A stretch of 64,000 nt of DNA from Myxococcus sp. CA023 (lineage in GTDB: Bacteria; Myxococcota; Myxococcia; Myxococcales; Myxococcaceae): assembly GCF_010998615.1 (NCBI RefSeq), contig NZ_JAAEAH010000018.1, positions 44,595-108,594 of the forward strand, read 5' to 3'. This document shows positions 8,267 to 16,605 of the stretch, piece by piece. A model generated the notes under the pieces. The model was not told where the DNA came from. It saw only the letters and a program-made list of their open reading frames with translations, and searched no databases. Positions within the stretch are counted from its first letter, which is position 1. The number at the start of each line of letters is the position of its first letter. The translations under genes and the position numbers were made by a program.

Positions 8267-11200
8267 TCAACGGCTCCGACGCAGCATGGCCTGGACGGCG
8301 TCATCGTCCAGGCTGTCTACGTCCGCCAGGAGCGCATCCAGCTCCGCGTCCTCGGGAGCCTCCTCCACGGGCGCGGCCGCCTCTTCCTTCAGGCCCAGAA
8401 CCTCGGCCGCCAGGTAGTCCACCAGCCCGTTGACGGTGGGGTTGTCGAAGGCCACTGTCGCGGGCAGCGAGGTGCCCAGGCTCCGCTGCAGGACGTTGCG
8501 CAGCTCCACGGACATCAGCGAGTCCATGCCGAACTCGAAGAAGCCCTGGTTCGGGTCCAGTGGCTCCGTCGTGGGACGCCCCAGCACGCCGTTGACCAGC
8601 TCGCCCACGTGCGCACGCAAGGCACCGCGCCGCTCCTTGGGCTCGAGCCGCTCCAGCCGCTGACGAATCCCCTCGCTCGCCGCGGGGCTGGCCTTCTCGA
8701 TGAAGGCCTCGAACAGCGGCGAACGTCCGCGCCGCCCGAGCACAGCCCAGTCCACGGGCAGGACACCGAGCTGACCGCTCAGCCCCAGGGACTGCTCGAA
8801 CACCTGGAGACCGTCTTCCGGAGGAATCACGCCGAAGCCCAGCTGCTCCATGCGGCGGCGAATCTGCTCCTCCGCGGCCGCGCCCACCTCGGACCAGGCG
8901 CCCCAGTTGAGGCTCAGGGCGGGCAGCCCTTCGGCCTGGCGGGAGCGGGCCAGCGCATCCAGGAAGGCATTCGCGGCCACGTAGTTGGCCTGTCCCGCCG
9001 AGCCGATGAGCGACGCCGCCGAGGAGAACACGACGAAGAAGTCCAACGCCGTGCCCTGCAACGCACGATGGAGGTTCCACCCACCGGAGACCTTGGGCGC
9101 GAAGGCCTTGGCCAGCCGCTCCGGCGTCATCTGCACGAAGAGGCCGTCATCGATGACGCCCGCGGAGTGGATGACGCCGCGCAGGGGCGGCACGCTCCCT
9201 GAGAGTCCGGCGAGGACGCGCTCCACGTCGGCGGCCACGGCCACGTCGCCCTGCACGCAGTGGATGGTGACGCCACGCTGCTCCAGCGCTTCAAGACGAG
9301 CGCGCGCCTCGGGCCCCGGCTCACGTCGCCCCATCAGGACCAGGTGACGGGCTCCACGCTCCGCCAGCCGCTCCGCGACGATGAGCCCCAGTCCGCCAAG
9401 GCCACCCGTAACGAGATAGCTCGCGTCCGGCTTCAGCGCGGCCTCGCCGCTCGCCCCACGGAGCTTCCGGCTGCGCACCAGTCGAGGCACTCGGCGCGTC
9501 GTTCCTCTCAGCGCGATTTCGTCCTCGCCGCTGCCACCGAGCAGCTCGGCATGAAGCTGGGCGACTTCGTGCTCGGACGCGCTGGCGTCCAGGTCCACTC
9601 GCCGGCAGTGGAGGTCTGGATGCTCGCGGGTGATGGACTTGCCCAGGCCCCAGAGGACCGAACTCCCCAGGTGGGTGATGTGCTCCTTCTCAGAGGTCGC
9701 CTGGGCACCGCGTGTCACCAGCCAGAGCGAGGTGCTCTTTCCCTTGGCCTCGACGAGCGCCTGGGCGAGCGCGAGCACACGGGTGCCGTGGCCCAGGGCC
9801 TGCACGGGCACGTCGTCCCCACCTCCGTCCAGGCTCCACAGGTCGATCACATGCAGAGGCCCTTGCAGCGCCTCCGGGCGCAGCTGGCCCAGGAGCGCGA
9901 GCGCCGAATCGCGGCCATCGACCGTGGCTCGCGCTCCAGCAGGGACCGTCACCACGTGCCAGCCTTGCTTCGTCAGTCGCTCGGCCAGGCGCGCGCCCAG
10001 CCCCGCCGCGTCGGCGAGGATGAGGCACTGTGTCCCAGCGTGCGCCGCCTCGGCCCTTACCGCTGGAGCCTCCAGCGGCCGGGGTTGCCACTCCAGATCG
10101 TACAGCCAGTTCTGGTAACGCTTGCTCTTCGCGCCCAGGAGTCCCTCCCGGGTGATGCGCCGGAGCAGCAGCTTCTCCACCGTGGCCACGCGCTCCCCAT
10201 CCGCCGTGAGCAACTGGATGTCGCACACGTAGCCAGGGCCCTTCGGGTCATCACTCCGCGCCAGGGTCGCATGGGCCCACACTTCACCCAGCCCGCCGCG
10301 CTGCACCTGCACCTTGCCGACACCCACGGGGAGGTAGGCGGCATCCCCTTCCTCGTCGAGCACGGCGCCCACCATCTGGAAGCACGCATCCAGGAGCGCG
10401 GGCTGAAGCTGATACTGCCCCGCGTCCGCCGCCGCGCTGCCTGACAGGGCCAGGCGCCCCAGCACCGCGTTCTCTCCCCGCCAGAGCGACTGGATGCCTC
10501 GGAAGCTAGGGCCATACGCGAGCCCCGCCTGCCCCAGCTTCGCGTAGTAGCCCTCCACCGGCACCTCGCGAGTCAGCGAGGCCCGCAGACGCTCCACGTC
10601 GACGCGCTCGGCTGGCGCGGCCGTCGTCGCGGAGAGCTTTCCGTGAGCATGGAGGATCCACGCGGGCTCGCCCTCTCCCGTGCGCTCCTCCTGGCTGTGG
10701 ATTTCGAAGCGCCCGGCGCGCTCGCCTTCCGGCGAGTAGAGCAGGTGCACCCGGCGCGCCCCTTCCTCCGGAAGGAAGAGGGCCTGCGAGAAGGTGATTT
10801 CGTCCACCGTCCCGCCCGACGCACCGAAGAGCGAAGCCCCCGCGGCGAGCCCCATCTCCACGTAGGCCGCGCCCGGCATCAATATCTGTCCGTAGACGCC
10901 ATGGTCCTTCAGGAAGGCGGGCTTCGCGGCGCCCACGGAGGACTCGAACTGCCGCACCTGTGAAGGCGACGCGTGCGGATGGCCCAAGAGGGGATGTCCT
11001 CGCGTGGCCCCTGCCTCCGGCGCTGCGCTCACACCCGGGATGTCCCAAGTGGACCCGTTGAGGTCCATCCAGTGATTGCGCCGCTGGAAGGGATAGACGG
11101 GCAGCGCGACCTTGTGGCGCTCGCGCCCCTGGTCCACGCCCCGCCAGTCCACCGGCACGCCCGCGACGTGAAGGGCCGCGAGCCCCTCCAGCATCTGCTG

Positions 11201-13852
11201 CCAGTCCGAGCGCTCCGGCCTCAAGCTGCCCACCCAGAGCGTGTCCTCCTGCGTGATGCAGGACTGGCCCATGGTCACCAGCGTGGGCTTCGGGCCGACT
11301 TCGAGGAAGGCCTTCACGCCGGCCTGCTCCAGCGTCTGCATGCCCCGGGCGAACATCACCGGCTCACGAAGATGCTGCACCCAGTACCGAGGCGTCAGGA
11401 TTTCCTTCCCCGCCTCGTGCCCGCTCAGGTTCGAAATCAGCGGGATGGCCGGAGGCTGGAGCTTCACCTTCGCCACGGCTTTGGAGAACGCGTCGAGGAT
11501 GGGGTCCATCAACGCGGAGTGGAACGCGTGCGAGACGCGCAGCATCGTGCCGCGCTTGCCCTTCCGCGTCAGCTCGGCCACGCATTCGCTGACGGCGGCC
11601 TCGCGCCCCGAAATCACCACGTTGCGGGGGCCGTTGAGCGCCGCGATGGACACCTGCCCGTCATACCGGGAGAGCAGCGCCTCCACCTCCGCGGCATCCG
11701 CGGACACGGCGGCCATCGTCCCGCCCGCGGGCAGGGACTGCATCAGCCGGGCGCGCGTGGCGATGAGCTCCAGTCCTTCTTCCAGGGTGAAGACGCCGGC
11801 CACGCAGGCCGCCACGAACTCACCCACGGAGTGCCCCATCACGAAGTCCGGGCGGAGGCCCCACTGCATCCACACCTGCGCCAGGGCGTACTCGAGCGCG
11901 AACAACGCGGGCTGGGTGAAGCCCGTCTCGTCCAGCCGGGCTCGCGCCTGCGCGTCGCGCTCGGCGGGGTGCAGCAGGTCGATGAGCGACTGGCCCATCA
12001 ACGGCTTCAGCACCGCGTCGCAACGCAGGAGCGTCTCGCGGAAGGTGGGCTCGGTGCGGAAGAGTTCCTCTCCCATGCCCAGCCACTGCGCGCCCTGCCC
12101 GGTGAACAGGAAGGCCAGCCGAGGCTCCCCGTCCGCCTTCCCGCGCAGCACCGATGATGACGTCTGCCCGGCCAGGAAGGACGTCAGCTGCTCCTGCATG
12201 GCCTCCTGTGAGCTTCCCAGCACCGCGAGCCGGTGCCGGAAGGCGTCCCGCCCCGTGTTCGCGGTGAAGCAGATGTCCTCCAGCGACTGCGACGCGAGCC
12301 CAGGGCCACCGAGCGCCTGCGCATAGCGCTGCGCCAACTCGTTCAGAGCCTGGGGGTTGCGCGCGGACAGCGTCAGGACGTGCATCGGCCGCGGCGTCGC
12401 ATCCGGCGTCCGGGCAGGCGCGGGCGGGGCTTCCTCGATGAGGACATGCGCGTTGACACCGCTGAGCCCGAAGCCGCTGACACCGGCCACGCGGGGCTTG
12501 TCGCCCTTGGGCCACGGCGTCACCTGCGTGGGGATGGCGATCTGCAACTGCTGCCAGTCCACGGCCGGGTTGGGCGTTCGGAAGTGGAGGTGCGGGGGAA
12601 TCTCGTCCTGCCCCAGCGACAACACGACCTTGATCATCCCCGCGGCTCCGGCGGCGGACTCCAGGTGTCCGAGGTTCGTCTTCGCGGAGCCGACGAGCAA
12701 CGGAGCGTCCGCGCCGCGCCCGTGCCGGAGCACCGCGTCCAGCGCCCGCAGTTCAATCGGGTCGCCCAGCGGCGTCCCCGTGCCATGGGCCTCGATGTAG
12801 TTCACGTCCGCTGGGGCCAGGCTCGCCGACTCCAGCGCCTTGCGCAGCAGCTTCTCCTGCGCGGGCCCGTTGGGAACCGTCAGGCCGCCGCTGAGCCCGT
12901 CATGGTTCACCGCGGAGCCACGGATGACGGCGAGGATGCGGTCGTTGTCCCGCTGCGCATCCGAGAGCCGCTTGAGCACCAGGACGCCGCAGCCTTCGCC
13001 GCGCCCGTAGCCATTGGCGGACGCATCGAACGTCTTCGAGCGCCCATCCGGCGCCAGCGCCCGCATCTTCGACAGGACGATGTTGTTGTCCGGCCGGAGA
13101 ATCACGTTCACCCCGCCCGCGAGCGCCAGCGAACACTCCCCCTGCCGCAGCGCCTGGCAGGCCAGGTGGGCGGAGACGAGCGCCGAGGAGCACGCGGTCG
13201 CGACCACCATGGACGGCCCCTGGAGGCCCAGGACGTAGGACACACGTCCCGCGGAGAAGCTCAGCTCGTTCCCGGTCCCCATGTACGGCAGGTCCCGTGT
13301 CTGCACCGCGTTGAAGGGAACGCGCCCGTAGTCACTGCTCAGGAAGCCGACATAGACGCCCGTGTCGCTGCCAACCAGGGAGCCCGGGGCGATTCCGGCG
13401 TCCTCCAGGGCTTCCCACGACACCTCCAGCATCAAGCGCTGCTGAGGGTCGACGTAGTTCGCCTCACGCGGCGACAGGCCGAAGAACTCACTGTCGAAGC
13501 CGGCGATGGGTTGGTTGAGGAACCCACCCTCACGGACCACCATCTTCCAGCCCGCGTCCGGGTCCGCCGCGTAGTACGCATCCACGTCCCAGCGGTCCGG
13601 CGGGACGGTGCTCACGGCATCGACGCCGCCGCGCAGCAGCTCCCAATAGGCGCGCGGGTCGTTCGCGCCGCCGGGGAACCTGCACCCCATGCCGATGACG
13701 GCGATGGGCTCCGAGCGCGCGCGCTCCAATCCATCCACGCGCGCCCGGAGGGTCTTGATTGCCAATGCCGCCCGTTGCAAGGGCGTCATCGACTCCATCG
13801 AGAGAGCATTCTCCTCGTTGGACATCCTCACTCGAATGGACTCATCCGACAC
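8267..13852 (-). CDS. type I PKS module KS-AT-DH-KR-ACP
   Basis: A 1861-residue monomodular PKS that would add one malonate and reduce it to a trans-alkene. A coiled N-terminal docking segment precedes KS (about 47-470; Cys in TACSSAL about 221; His in EAHGTGT and NLGHLE). AT (about 570-870) has GHSVGE and HAFH, a malonyl-CoA pattern. DH (about 955-1220) has DHGVYGQILMP and LLDACFQ. KR (about 1480-1660) has GGLGGLG, VIDDG and ANYVAAN and looks B-type. ACP Ser is in GMDSLMS near 1777. The GTG start has AAGGGGTGG upstream; an ATG at 13825 is the alternative. It lies after the TE-bearing module in transcription order, so gene order cannot be the order of use. Confidence 0.93.
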   Translation of the reverse strand: MSDESIRVRMSNEENALSMESMTPLQRAALAIKTLRARVDGLERARSEPIAVIGMGCRFPGGANDPRAYWELLRGGVDAVSTVPPDRWDVDAYYAADPDAGWKMVVREGGFLNQPIAGFDSEFFGLSPREANYVDPQQRLMLEVSWEALEDAGIAPGSLVGSDTGVYVGFLSSDYGRVPFNAVQTRDLPYMGTGNELSFSAGRVSYVLGLQGPSMVVATACSSALVSAHLACQALRQGECSLALAGGVNVILRPDNNIVLSKMRALAPDGRSKTFDASANGYGRGEGCGVLVLKRLSDAQRDNDRILAVIRGSAVNHDGLSGGLTVPNGPAQEKLLRKALESASLAPADVNYIEAHGTGTPLGDPIELRALDAVLRHGRGADAPLLVGSAKTNLGHLESAAGAAGMIKVVLSLGQDEIPPHLHFRTPNPAVDWQQLQIAIPTQVTPWPKGDKPRVAGVSGFGLSGVNAHVLIEEAPPAPARTPDATPRPMHVLTLSARNPQALNELAQRYAQALGGPGLASQSLEDICFTANTGRDAFRHRLAVLGSSQEAMQEQLTSFLAGQTSSSVLRGKADGEPRLAFLFTGQGAQWLGMGEELFRTEPTFRETLLRCDAVLKPLMGQSLIDLLHPAERDAQARARLDETGFTQPALFALEYALAQVWMQWGLRPDFVMGHSVGEFVAACVAGVFTLEEGLELIATRARLMQSLPAGGTMAAVSADAAEVEALLSRYDGQVSIAALNGPRNVVISGREAAVSECVAELTRKGKRGTMLRVSHAFHSALMDPILDAFSKAVAKVKLQPPAIPLISNLSGHEAGKEILTPRYWVQHLREPVMFARGMQTLEQAGVKAFLEVGPKPTLVTMGQSCITQEDTLWVGSLRPERSDWQQMLEGLAALHVAGVPVDWRGVDQGRERHKVALPVYPFQRRNHWMDLNGSTWDIPGVSAAPEAGATRGHPLLGHPHASPSQVRQFESSVGAAKPAFLKDHGVYGQILMPGAAYVEMGLAAGASLFGASGGTVDEITFSQALFLPEEGARRVHLLYSPEGERAGRFEIHSQEERTGEGEPAWILHAHGKLSATTAAPAERVDVERLRASLTREVPVEGYYAKLGQAGLAYGPSFRGIQSLWRGENAVLGRLALSGSAAADAGQYQLQPALLDACFQMVGAVLDEEGDAAYLPVGVGKVQVQRGGLGEVWAHATLARSDDPKGPGYVCDIQLLTADGERVATVEKLLLRRITREGLLGAKSKRYQNWLYDLEWQPRPLEAPAVRAEAAHAGTQCLILADAAGLGARLAERLTKQGWHVVTVPAGARATVDGRDSALALLGQLRPEALQGPLHVIDLWSLDGGGDDVPVQALGHGTRVLALAQALVEAKGKSTSLWLVTRGAQATSEKEHITHLGSSVLWGLGKSITREHPDLHCRRVDLDASASEHEVAQLHAELLGGSGEDEIALRGTTRRVPRLVRSRKLRGASGEAALKPDASYLVTGGLGGLGLIVAERLAERGARHLVLMGRREPGPEARARLEALEQRGVTIHCVQGDVAVAADVERVLAGLSGSVPPLRGVIHSAGVIDDGLFVQMTPERLAKAFAPKVSGGWNLHRALQGTALDFFVVFSSAASLIGSAGQANYVAANAFLDALARSRQAEGLPALSLNWGAWSEVGAAAEEQIRRRMEQLGFGVIPPEDGLQVFEQSLGLSGQLGVLPVDWAVLGRRGRSPLFEAFIEKASPAASEGIRQRLERLEPKERRGALRAHVGELVNGVLGRPTTEPLDPNQGFFEFGMDSLMSVELRNVLQRSLGTSLPATVAFDNPTVNGLVDYLAAEVLGLKEEAAAPVEEAPEDAELDALLADVDSLDDDAVQAMLRRSR

Positions 13853-13873
13853 TGCCCACCCCTTTCGCTTCGA

Positions 13874-14344
13874 CTAGCTGATTGAGATCTTTTCCAACGG
13901 TTCCGGCGCGGAGCTGGACGCAGCGGCCGGGCTGCTTGAATCCGGAGAGGTAGCGCTCGCCGGAGGCTCACGGCGGTCACTGGGCCGGGCGCCCGCATCG
14001 GAACCCGTCGTCCCCTTCGGCCGCTTCGCGAGGATCAGGTCCCCCGCCTTCTGGAGCACGTCGCCAAACGACACCCCGGACCGGTGCGGCTGGCCCGCCG
14101 CCGGAGCCGCGTGCGCCTGCTTCGCCTGGCCCTCGATGGCCGCGTCGATGTGCTGCAGCTCGTGAATCTGCGCTTCGAGGATGTGCGCGACGCCCTTGAG
14201 CGCCTCCTGCTTCGCGCGGAAGAGCTGCTGCACCAGGCCTCGCCCGCCCGGAATCAGGGCGTTGGTGAGCTCGGCGAACCGAGCGCCGTACTCCGGCGAA
14301 GCGCCAAAGGAACCCTGCGGATAACGATCATCTTGCGTGGACAT
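13874..14344 (-). CDS. small hypothetical protein partnered with the ArsA-like ATPase
   Basis: This 156-residue protein (MSTQDDRYPQG...) has a helical segment at about residues 20-75 (RFAELTNALIPGGRGLVQQL, then KGVAHILEAQIHELQHIDAA) and a low-complexity Pro/Ser/Ala tail. No family was recognised. The ATG at 14344 overlaps the TGA of the ArsA-like gene (TGATG), indicating translational coupling. The next gene is the downstream PKS module, 21 bases on. The amphipathic helix suggests protein or membrane contacts, and the tail is probably disordered. A helper of the ATPase is a guess from coupling only. Confidence 0.6.
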   Translation of the reverse strand: MSTQDDRYPQGSFGASPEYGARFAELTNALIPGGRGLVQQLFRAKQEALKGVAHILEAQIHELQHIDAAIEGQAKQAHAAPAAGQPHRSGVSFGDVLQKAGDLILAKRPKGTTGSDAGARPSDRREPPASATSPDSSSPAAASSSAPEPLEKISIS

Positions 14345-15507
14345 CAAACACCTCTTTCTTTTTGGAAACTCACGATGAGCCGGTCACCCTCCATGCGGGC
14401 ACCCGACGTCGGGAGGAGTGCAATCATCCGAGGCAACACGACGTTGCGCCGGACGGCCCCGACCTGGATGACGAACTCCGCGCCGCGGCGGGAGAGCTCG
14501 ACATCGCTCTTCGCCACGAAGGGGAGCCGCACCTCCAGCGAGTACGCATCCACTGCGTCCTTGCGGATGCCCAGGGCAGGCTGCGGGGCCGTGAGACGGA
14601 CGGGGTCCTCTCCCTGGTAGAGCTGCTCCGCGAAGACCTCCAGCGGCTTCTCCCCCACCATCTCCGTGGCCTGGTGCGGGACCTTCAACACCAGCAGCGA
14701 CGAAAAGGCGCTCTGGAGCTTCTCGACGAGTGGCTGCTGCGCCCGCCCCCGGTCGGAGCCGGCGTCGGCGGCTTCCGGTGCGAGTCGGTTGATGACGACG
14801 CAGTCCACCGCGAGGCCGAGCAGGCTGAAGTACGTGTACGCCCGCTGCGCCTCCTGTCCGGACACCGTGTCCGCGGTGGTCACCAGCCGGAGGGTCGTCA
14901 CCTCCGGGTCGTGCAGCAGCGCGTCCACGGCGTTCAGCCGGTCGCGAACCTCCAGGCTCGCGTCCGCGCCGTGGAGGCTCGCCGCCAGCAGGCGTGCCTT
15001 GCGCCCCTGATGCGTGGGCGTCTGCTGCTTGCGTGTGTACCAGCTCATCGCCGGCACGGTGTTGAGCAACTGCAGGGCCGAGCTGGTGGACGGGCAATCC
15101 ACGATGACGAGGTCGTGCTGCTGCTCGCGGAGGTACTCGCCCAGCCGGAGGAGCATGACGATGTGGGCCGCCTCGGCCGTCATCGCCACCTCCTCCGCGT
15201 TCACGCGCTCCGGCCCGCCATCCACGAGCGCGGCCAGTCCTCCCTGGCCCCCGTTCCATCCCCGGCGGAGCTCTTCGCCAACGTCCACCTCGTGGAAGGA
15301 CAGGTGGTCGTTGACGCCCACGGGAACACCCCGGGGGCCGGAGAAGAGCGGACTCTCGACGCCCATGGCGGCGCTGAGGCCGCGGGACAGGTCGAACGAA
15401 AGCACCAAGGTCCGGAGACCCCGGCGGGAAGCCGCGAGCGCTGTCGCGGCCGCCACCGTGGTCTTCCCGGAACCGCCGGTACCGGAGACAAGAATGATCC
15501 TGGCCAT
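14344..15507 (-). CDS. ArsA/GET3-like ATPase with C-terminal HSP20-like domain
   Basis: A 387-residue SIMIBI-class ATPase. The N-terminal P-loop reads GTGGSGKTT (about residues 9-17) where ArsA/GET3 proteins have GKGGxGKTT, so the signature lysine is replaced by Thr. The switch I region, normally DPAHSL, reads FDLSRGLSAAMG, while switch II LVIVDCPST is kept. The last ~80 residues (LEVRLPFV..., then VRRNVVLPRMIALLP) match the HSP20-like domain found at the end of many ArsA-related proteins. No arsenite-binding Cys cluster is evident, so arsenic transport is unlikely. GAGAGGTGG precedes the ATG. It sits between the patatin gene and a coupled small gene inside the PKS-NRPS operon; its role there is unknown. 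Confidence 0.85.
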   Translation of the reverse strand: MARIILVSGTGGSGKTTVAAATALAASRRGLRTLVLSFDLSRGLSAAMGVESPLFSGPRGVPVGVNDHLSFHEVDVGEELRRGWNGGQGGLAALVDGGPERVNAEEVAMTAEAAHIVMLLRLGEYLREQQHDLVIVDCPSTSSALQLLNTVPAMSWYTRKQQTPTHQGRKARLLAASLHGADASLEVRDRLNAVDALLHDPEVTTLRLVTTADTVSGQEAQRAYTYFSLLGLAVDCVVINRLAPEAADAGSDRGRAQQPLVEKLQSAFSSLLVLKVPHQATEMVGEKPLEVFAEQLYQGEDPVRLTAPQPALGIRKDAVDAYSLEVRLPFVAKSDVELSRRGAEFVIQVGAVRRNVVLPRMIALLPTSGARMEGDRLIVSFQKERGV

Positions 15508-15525
15508 CTCAATCCACCTCTCGCG

Positions 15526-16605
15526 CTAGGCCGCCTTGGCCGCGTCAGACATCCAGCCCGACTTCCCGAGCCACGTCTGCGCACGGTTGAGCTGCGAGAC
15601 GGTGGACTGGGTGCTCAGCAGGCTCTGGACAGTGGACTCCACCTGCTTGAGGTTCGCCGCCGAGAGCGTCTGATCCACCACGGGATTCAGCCGGAAGTAC
15701 TTCTTCCGAAGAATCATGCGGCACTGGTAGTCCGCCGCGTCCGAGCCGGCCTCCAGCATCATCTTCACGAGCACCATGGGGTCGTGGAAGTCCAGCAGCC
15801 ACTTGGAGAAGCCCCAGTTGGCCACGCCCTTACAGAAGTGCGGCGTGAGGTACGACGACATGCAGCCGTTGCCCACCGACATCATCAGGATGTTCGTCAG
15901 GTCGGGCGGCTCCGTCTCCAGCGTCTCCACCTTCTCCGAGCGGCTCTTGCGGGTGATGTTGTTGATGATCTGCGCCAGCGCCACCAGCGACGGGTTGTTG
16001 GCGAAGATGCCGCCGTCGACGTAGCCGCTGCCCTGCTCCCGGATGCCCTGGTAGACGGGATAGGAGAGCGGAGGCGAACCGCTGCGCATCAGCACGTCCA
16101 CCACCAGCTCGTTGTGGTCGGAGTCGTTGTCCGGCCCCGTGTTGTGGAAGACCTTGGCCTTCCAGGTCCGCAGCGACTTGCGGTGGCCGTCGAGCTGGAA
16201 GGACGGCAGCGCCACCTTCCGCTTCAGGTCTCCCAGGCGCAACGTGGCGCCGAAGTAGCTGCAGAAGAAGTCGCGCATGTAGCTGGAGTCGAGCAGCGCG
16301 GCGTTGCCCGTCAGCGCCATGGCGGTCCGCCCCAGTGACACCGCCTTGCGGTTCATCTGGACGACCTCACCCCAGAAGTCGAGGATCTTGGGGAAGGCGT
16401 CATCGGGGTTCTCGTAGGTGGCGAAGAACGCGGCGTTGAAGGAACCCGCGGACGTGCCGGAGAACAGCTCCACGTCGTTCAGCAGGCTCTGCCCGCCTCC
16501 GCGGCTGGTCAGCGTCTCCTTCAACGACTTGAGCAAGCCCGCGGTGACATACCCCTCACCACCGGAAATAGACGTACCATCCATTGCAAGGACTCGGTGC
16601 GGCAT
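15526..16605 (-). CDS. patatin-like phospholipase / acyl hydrolase
   Basis: A 359-residue patatin-family hydrolase using a Ser-Asp dyad. The oxyanion loop is DGTSISGGEGYV near residue 9. The nucleophile is in FSGTSAGSFNAAF (Ser about 52), and the catalytic Asp is in YVDGGIFANNPSL (about 197). No signal peptide is present, so it is predicted cytoplasmic or membrane-peripheral. Its ATG overlaps the TAA of the terminal NRPS gene (TAATG). The family hydrolyses lipid or acyl esters. In this operon it might act on an acylated pathway intermediate or on membrane lipid around a hydrophobic pigment, which is inference. Confidence 0.9.
   Translation of the reverse strand: MPHRVLAMDGTSISGGEGYVTAGLLKSLKETLTSRGGGQSLLNDVELFSGTSAGSFNAAFFATYENPDDAFPKILDFWGEVVQMNRKAVSLGRTAMALTGNAALLDSSYMRDFFCSYFGATLRLGDLKRKVALPSFQLDGHRKSLRTWKAKVFHNTGPDNDSDHNELVVDVLMRSGSPPLSYPVYQGIREQGSGYVDGGIFANNPSLVALAQIINNITRKSRSEKVETLETEPPDLTNILMMSVGNGCMSSYLTPHFCKGVANWGFSKWLLDFHDPMVLVKMMLEAGSDAADYQCRMILRKKYFRLNPVVDQTLSAANLKQVESTVQSLLSTQSTVSQLNRAQTWLGKSGWMSDAAKAA

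Noticed and set aside
8261..8275. Bidirectional terminator between the carrier protein and the PKS gene
   Set aside because: AGCCG-CTCAA-CGGCT is only a 5-bp stem without a U-tract.
14344..15507. Arsenite efflux ATPase
   Set aside because: No metal-binding Cys cluster, altered P-loop and switch I, and no ArsB-type gene nearby.
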